NCBI GenBank assembly: GCA_018812385.1 | Contig: JAHJDU010000537.1 | Span: forward strand, 1-10,338 | DNA from: Pseudomonadota bacterium | GTDB lineage: Bacteria > Desulfobacterota > Desulfobacteria > Desulfobacterales > Desulfobacteraceae | Length of the DNA: 10,338 nt | Direction of reading: 5' to 3' | Part shown: in pieces, positions 6,961 through 10,338 of the stretch | How positions within the stretch are numbered: position 1 is the stretch's first letter | How the letters are laid out: each line of letters opens with the position of its first letter | The notes under the pieces: model-generated | Told to the model about the DNA's origin: nothing | The model's database searches: none | What the model saw: only the letters and a program-made list of their open reading frames with translations | Program-made: the position numbers and the translations under genes

Positions 6961-8028
6961 TTACAAATCAGATGATTCAATGACCTTGAGAGCTGTTTTT
7001 TCAAGGCCGATGACAGCAAAAATCAACATGGCAAACCTCTTGTTGTTCGTAATTTTGTGAAAAAAGCGGTAATAAATCTGCTGGGCAATGACGGCCAGCC
7101 GGAACAGGCCAAAGCAATAATAAAAATCAAACTGCTGCGTACTCCTGCCTGTTCGTTTTTCATAATAATTCAGTATTTCCTGCCGTGTCAGGGCACCTGC
7201 CATGTTGGTGGGCATACTTCTGATCATCTGCATATCATCTGGATCATTTTTTTCCACCCAATAGGCAAGAGAGTTGCCCAGATCCATCAAGGGATCACCA
7301 TAGGTTGCCATTTCCCAGTCCAAAACACCGATTATTTTTTCAGGCCTGCCAGGATCCAGAACAACATTGTCCAGCTTGTAATCATTGTGCACAATGGTGG
7401 GATGCTCCGTGTCCTCTGGCATTTTATCCTTGAGCCAGGCCATGATGGATTCACAGTCCGGTGCATCCTCTGTCCTTGCCTTTCGGTACCGGTTGCTCCA
7501 TCCTTCCACCTGACGTTGAACATAACCGGCTGGTTTTCCAATAAAATCAAGACCGGCCTTTTTTACATCAATGGTATGGATATCTGCCTGAAGATTTGTG
7601 AGTGCCCTGCACAGGTTTTCTGCCTGTTCCCTTGAAAAGGAAAGTCCTTTGGGAAGATCTTTTCGAAGGATGATGCCGGATAATTTTTCCATGACAAAAA
7701 AGGGGCTTCCGATGATGGCGGTATTCTCTGTAAATGCCAGTGGTTTCGGGCAGTAAGGGAATACGGGATACAGGGCTTGAAGGATCTTGTATTCCCTCCC
7801 CATATCATGACCTGCCTTCACCCTTGCACCTATGGGGGGACGTCGCAATACCATCTTTCGGCCTCCCATATCAATCAAATAGGTAAGATTGGAAAACCCG
7901 CTGGGAAACTGGGAAATGGTCATATCACCAGTCAGGCCGTCTATATTTTCCTGTAAAAAGGCTTTTACCGCGTTGGGATCAATTTCCTCCCCAGGCCTGA
8001 TTGCCCCGGCTTTGTCTGTTGCCTGCAT
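6961..8028 (-). CDS. APH-family phosphotransferase, ACAD10/11 kinase-domain-like
   Basis: A 355-residue protein kinase-fold phosphotransferase of the aminoglycoside phosphotransferase superfamily. It has the nucleotide-binding N-lobe (FPSGFSNLTYLI, then VLRRPP), the catalytic loop His-Asn-Asp-Tyr-Lys-Leu-Asp-Asn with Asp216 and Asn221, and the metal-binding DWEMATYGDPLMDLG starting at Asp237. These blocks, with GSPFFVME between them, resemble the kinase domain fused to acyl-CoA dehydrogenase in ACAD10/ACAD11, and LvaA of the levulinate pathway, rather than antibiotic-resistance APHs. Predicted reaction: phosphorylation of the hydroxyl of a 4-hydroxyacyl-CoA (inference). The ATG at 8028 is chosen because AGGAAAGGA lies 7 bases upstream; an in-frame ATG at 8052 would add eight residues but has no ribosome site. 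It lies between tetR and the SDR gene in one operon. Confidence 0.9.
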   Translation of the reverse strand: MQATDKAGAIRPGEEIDPNAVKAFLQENIDGLTGDMTISQFPSGFSNLTYLIDMGGRKMVLRRPPIGARVKAGHDMGREYKILQALYPVFPYCPKPLAFTENTAIIGSPFFVMEKLSGIILRKDLPKGLSFSREQAENLCRALTNLQADIHTIDVKKAGLDFIGKPAGYVQRQVEGWSNRYRKARTEDAPDCESIMAWLKDKMPEDTEHPTIVHNDYKLDNVVLDPGRPEKIIGVLDWEMATYGDPLMDLGNSLAYWVEKNDPDDMQMIRSMPTNMAGALTRQEILNYYEKRTGRSTQQFDFYYCFGLFRLAVIAQQIYYRFFHKITNNKRFAMLIFAVIGLEKTALKVIESSDL

Positions 8029-8035
8029 GATTTTT

Positions 8036-8044
8036 TCCTTTCCT
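8036..8044 (-). promoter_or_regulatory. Ribosome binding site deciding the kinase start
   Basis: AGGAAAGGA on the minus strand ends 7 bases before the ATG at 8028. It falls inside the longer reading of the gene that would begin at 8052, so it argues for the shorter protein. Confidence 0.65.
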
Positions 8045-8058
8045 GTTTTCATGGATTG

Positions 8059-8724
8059 CTATACAAGGCAGAAGGCTTCTACCATACCCACCAGATGATC
8101 TGCAAACTGATCCACGGATACATTTAATTTTTTATATTTCCATTGTTTCAAATACCATTCCTGCTGCATGGCCTTTATGATACTGGCCGTCAGATGATGA
8201 TTTCCGGGTTTGAAAACATCTTGTTTTTCTCCTGCCACAAGAATATCCGTGAGTATTTTCTGTGTATGATCTTCCATGGATTTGACCGCAGCAATATTCC
8301 GGGCTTCCATAAAGGTGAAGAAAAACCAGGGCCGGAATAATTCCGACAGGAAAATGTGGGCTTTTATAACGGCTTTCAGCTTTTCCAAAGGCGCTTCATG
8401 GCTCTTTGAGACCTGTTCAATGTCTTTTTTAATAATTGCCCACCCCTGGGTCTGTATAATCCCGAGAAGGTCATTTTTGCCTTTAAAATAGGCATATAAC
8501 GACCCCAGGCTCATGCCGGTCTTTTGACTTAAATCCCTCATGCTCATGGCCTGAAAGCCCTTTTTATAGGAAATATAAAACACAGCATTAAAAATTTTTT
8601 CCAGATTATTGACAGCCGTTATTTCCTTTTTAATCCTTATGGTGTTCTGATTGTTACGATACACCTCCCTGGAAATATCCTGGTTTGAGACCTCGTATAT
8701 TTTTGTAAACTCTTTAAACTCCAT
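8059..8724 (-). CDS. TetR/AcrR family transcriptional regulator
   Basis: A 221-residue regulator. The helix-turn-helix is at about residues 60-80 (MSMRDLSQKTGMSLGSLYAYF), preceded by helix 1 at about 40-57; the remainder is a helical ligand-binding domain with aromatic-rich stretches (RPWFFFTFMEARN). About 35 charged residues precede the DNA-binding domain, longer than the usual 10-20, and contain no obvious domain. The ATG at 8724 is chosen because AGGA lies 7 bases upstream; the TTG at 8727 could add one residue. It sits between the dehydrogenase (15-18 bp gap) and the kinase on the same strand, so it is co-transcribed and probably autoregulates the operon through the palindrome at 10082-10111. 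The likely effector is an acyl-CoA of the pathway (inference from TetR regulators of acyl-CoA catabolism). Confidence 0.92.
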   Translation of the reverse strand: MEFKEFTKIYEVSNQDISREVYRNNQNTIRIKKEITAVNNLEKIFNAVFYISYKKGFQAMSMRDLSQKTGMSLGSLYAYFKGKNDLLGIIQTQGWAIIKKDIEQVSKSHEAPLEKLKAVIKAHIFLSELFRPWFFFTFMEARNIAAVKSMEDHTQKILTDILVAGEKQDVFKPGNHHLTASIIKAMQQEWYLKQWKYKKLNVSVDQFADHLVGMVEAFCLV

Positions 8725-8731
8725 CAAGATT

Positions 8732-8735
8732 TCCT
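8732..8735 (-). promoter_or_regulatory. Ribosome binding site of the tetR gene
   Basis: AGGA on the minus strand is 7 bases before the ATG at 8724 and only 4 before the TTG at 8727, favouring the ATG as start. Confidence 0.5.
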
Positions 8736-8742
8736 GAGAAAA

Positions 8743-9945
8743 TTATTTTGCTTTCTTATATGTTTTTAATATCCGTTTTGCCAGTGATGTTTTATGAACC
8801 TCATCTGCCCCGTCATAAATTCTTGCAGCCCGCTCATGGCGGTAAAAATAGGCCAGGATGGTGTCGTCGGTCATTCCCAGTCCCCCATGGGCCTGGAGAG
8901 CCCGGTCCACAATTTTGTTCATGGTGTTGGCCACCACAAACTTGATCATGGAAATGGAATCCCGTGCCCGGGCCGCACCGATATTATCAATCTGCCAGGC
9001 TGAATTAAGGGTTAAAAGCCTTGCTGCCTGAAGCTCGGAAGCAGATTCTGCAATCCAGTTTTGAACAGTCTGTGTACTGCCAAGAGTTTTGCCTGAAGGA
9101 GAAATCACCCTTTCCCCGGCCCGTTTGCACAGAAGATCAAAGGCCCTCTGGCAGATGCCCAGCCACCGCATGCAATGGTGAATTCTACCCGGTCCCAGCC
9201 GATCCTGGGCAATGACAAAGCCCTGGCCTTCAGGTCCCAGCAGATTTTTCTGCGGCACCCGGCAGGATTCAAACAGAATTTCCGCATGGCTTGAATAATC
9301 ACTGCCTTCATGTCCCATGACCGGAATATTCCTGACCCGGTTAAACCCTTTGGTAACAGTGGGAACGAGGATCATGCTGGCCTGAAGATACGTGGATGCT
9401 TCCGGATTGGTGACTGCCATGACAATGGCAAAATCTGCCCCGTCCGCTGCCGTGGTATACCATTTGTGACCATTGATGACATAATCATCCCCGTCCTTTA
9501 CTGCTGTGGTTTCCAGCATGACGGGATTGGACCCGGGCATATCCACCTCGGTCATGGCAAAACAGGACCGGATATCTCCCCGCACCAGGGGATTGAGATA
9601 GCGTTGTTTTTGTTCCCGGGTTCCATGGAGGTGCAGGATTTCAACATTGCCGGCATCCGGTGCCTGGCACCAGAACACATAATGACCTAAAGGGGTCCGG
9701 CCCAACGCTTCGGACACAAGACCGTGCTCAAGCAGGGAAAGCCCCATTCCCCCGCATTCAACCGGGAAGTTGGGTGCCCACAGCTCCATTTTTTTGACCA
9801 TGGCCTGTTTTTCCCTGAGTACAGGCAGCAGGTCTTTAAAATCCTTTGCCAGAAATTCTGGTTCAAGGGGGATGAGTTCTTTTTCCACAAACTCATTTAT
9901 CATTGCCACAATGGTTTGAATCTTTTCTGAAATCGTAAAATCCAC
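8743..9945 (-). CDS. Acyl-CoA dehydrogenase, ACAD10/11-like
   Basis: FAD-dependent acyl-CoA dehydrogenase-fold enzyme of 400 residues, covering the full N-terminal helical, middle beta and C-terminal helical domains. FAD and substrate-contact blocks are visible: Ser-Cys-Phe-Ala-Met-Thr-Glu at about 126-132, NGHKWYTT, and QAHGGLGMTDD near the end. The stretches LWAPNFPVECGGMGLS, APDAGNVEIL, GPGRIHHCMR and DGADEVH resemble the ACAD10/ACAD11 class. In the position of the MCAD catalytic Glu376 this protein has Asp378 (Ile-Tyr-Asp-Gly), as ACAD11-type enzymes do. Predicted role: conversion of a 4-phospho-acyl-CoA, made by the kinase, to an unsaturated or 3-hydroxy acyl-CoA; ordinary alpha,beta-dehydrogenation is the alternative. 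The GTG start has AGGAG at 9952-9956, six bases upstream. It is the first gene of the operon. Confidence 0.94.
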   Translation of the reverse strand: MDFTISEKIQTIVAMINEFVEKELIPLEPEFLAKDFKDLLPVLREKQAMVKKMELWAPNFPVECGGMGLSLLEHGLVSEALGRTPLGHYVFWCQAPDAGNVEILHLHGTREQKQRYLNPLVRGDIRSCFAMTEVDMPGSNPVMLETTAVKDGDDYVINGHKWYTTAADGADFAIVMAVTNPEASTYLQASMILVPTVTKGFNRVRNIPVMGHEGSDYSSHAEILFESCRVPQKNLLGPEGQGFVIAQDRLGPGRIHHCMRWLGICQRAFDLLCKRAGERVISPSGKTLGSTQTVQNWIAESASELQAARLLTLNSAWQIDNIGAARARDSISMIKFVVANTMNKIVDRALQAHGGLGMTDDTILAYFYRHERAARIYDGADEVHKTSLAKRILKTYKKAK

Positions 9946-10050
9946 TACTATCTCCTTTAACCTAAGTTTTGAATTTGCCGGTTAACCTTTGTTTCCATAA
10001 GTCTCACATAAATATTTTAAATTTCCTTATATTGATATAATATGGTCGTT

Positions 10051-10080
10051 ATTATTAGGCAGTTAAAAAAGCAAAGTCAA
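10051..10080 (-). promoter_or_regulatory. Sigma-70-type promoter of the acyl-CoA dehydrogenase operon
   Basis: On the minus strand TTGACT at 10080-10075 (5 of 6 to -35 consensus) is followed after 18 bases by AATAAT at 10056-10051 (5 of 6 to -10 consensus). Transcription would start near 10044, leaving a leader of about 98 bases before the GTG at 9945. A weaker alternative on the same strand is TTAACT at 10066-10061 with TATTAT at 10042-10037 (18-base spacer). Confidence 0.55.
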
Positions 10081-10081
10081 T

Positions 10082-10111
10082 AAAAAATGAACGAATGTTC
10101 GTTATTTTTTT
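10082..10111. promoter_or_regulatory. Palindromic putative TetR operator
   Basis: AACGAA-TG-TTCGTT at 10090-10103 is a perfect 6+2+6 palindrome. Beyond two mismatched pairs, an A6 tract (10082-10087) mirrors a T6 tract (10106-10111) around the same centre, giving a 30-base near-perfect dyad. It abuts the -35 box of the operon promoter, one base away. The size and symmetry fit a TetR-family dimer site, and the operon it controls encodes a TetR protein. Binding by that protein is inferred. Confidence 0.6.
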
Positions 10112-10158
10112 ATATTGATGCCCGGGACTAAATTACAAGCATTTTCTCAGTGACCCTA

Positions 10159-10182
10159 TAATTTTTGACGTAATTTTTGACG
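10159..10182. repeat. Two perfect tandem copies of a 12-bp unit
   Basis: TAATTTTTGACG occurs twice back to back at 10159-10170 and 10171-10182. The block overlaps an 8-bp inverted repeat, CTATAATT at 10156-10163 and AATTATAG at 10191-10198. Each unit includes a TTGACG hexamer, but no -10 box lies at a proper spacing, so a promoter role is not supported. A regulator-binding site is possible. Confidence 0.6.
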
Positions 10183-10338
10183 ATGGATGGAATTATAGTT
10201 TAACTTTTTCCATAATTTTATCATGAAAAAATAAAAATACAGGGAATCGTCCGGAATGCTTTTTGGTCCCAGAAAAATCTGGACACTATTGCCAATAGCT
10301 CTCGCCTTCAAGCCCTGGGTCGACTGGCAACATAAATA

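Larger units (their letters stand above)
9946..10338. other. Control region of the acyl-CoA dehydrogenase operon and right window edge
   Basis: There are 393 AT-rich bases with no confident gene. From left to right: a 5' leader of about 98 bases for the minus-strand operon, including an 8-bp palindrome GGTTAACC at 9980-9987; the promoter at 10051-10080; the putative operator at 10082-10111; a tandem repeat enclosed by an inverted repeat at 10156-10198; and a short hairpin CCAGA-AAAA-TCTGG at 10269-10282. A plus-strand frame opens with ATG at 10256 and runs off the window for 27 codons. A minus-strand frame enters from the right edge and stops at 10286-10288. Neither is long enough to call. 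Confidence 0.6.

Noticed and set aside
7057..7635. 192-codon plus-strand open frame opposite the kinase gene
   Set aside because: The minus-strand kinase motifs fix the coding strand; the antisense translation resembles no family and has no plausible start signal.
6961..8028. Aminoglycoside-resistance function for the APH-family gene
   Set aside because: Its operon partners and its ACAD10/11-like blocks point to acyl-CoA metabolism; no resistance gene or mobile element is nearby.
10266..10284. Imperfect dyad GTCCCAGA-AAAA-TCTGGAC considered as an insertion-sequence end or terminator
   Set aside because: No partner inverted repeat, transposase or target duplication is visible in the window, and no T-run follows on either strand.

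Overview
The window looks like chromosomal DNA of an anaerobic, fatty-acid- or aromatic-degrading Desulfobacterota bacterium, probably a sulfate reducer of the Desulfobacteraceae type. This is inferred from moderate-to-low GC, acyl-CoA catabolism genes, and an LPP20-like secreted protein of a kind I associate with that group. No database search was possible. There is no rRNA, tRNA, CRISPR array or complete mobile element.

Layout. (1) Positions 1-2595, plus strand: the 3' part of a Dpp/Opp-type peptide ABC importer operon, consisting of a truncated inner-membrane permease and two ATPases, tightly spaced. The partner permease and the periplasmic binding protein would lie upstream. (2) 2612-3850, minus strand: an M20 metallopeptidase of the ArgE/DapE type that converges on the importer operon with only 16 bp between stop codons. 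(3) About 4050-6125, plus strand: a three-gene cluster of mobB (molybdopterin-guanine dinucleotide adapter GTPase), a secreted LPP20-like protein of unknown function, and an HD-domain hydrolase. It has a recognisable promoter, and an overlooked small hydrophobic ORF may lie just upstream. (4) 6163-9945, minus strand: a four-gene operon read in the order acyl-CoA dehydrogenase, TetR regulator, APH-type kinase, SDR oxidoreductase. (5) 9946-10338: the operon's control region, with a good sigma-70-type promoter, a long near-perfect palindrome next to its -35 box, and a separate tandem-repeat/inverted-repeat block.

The most interesting unit is the minus-strand operon. Its dehydrogenase resembles the ACAD10/ACAD11 class and its kinase resembles the APH domain fused to that dehydrogenase in the mammalian proteins. 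Kinase, dehydrogenase and SDR together match the core of the levulinate (lva) pathway of Pseudomonas putida, in which a 4-keto-acyl-CoA is reduced to 4-hydroxyacyl-CoA, phosphorylated, and converted to an intermediate that enters beta-oxidation. My working hypothesis is therefore a split ACAD10/11-like module for gamma-hydroxy (or gamma-keto) acyl-CoA catabolism in an anaerobe, controlled by its own TetR protein through the upstream palindrome. This rests on family resemblance and gene order only.
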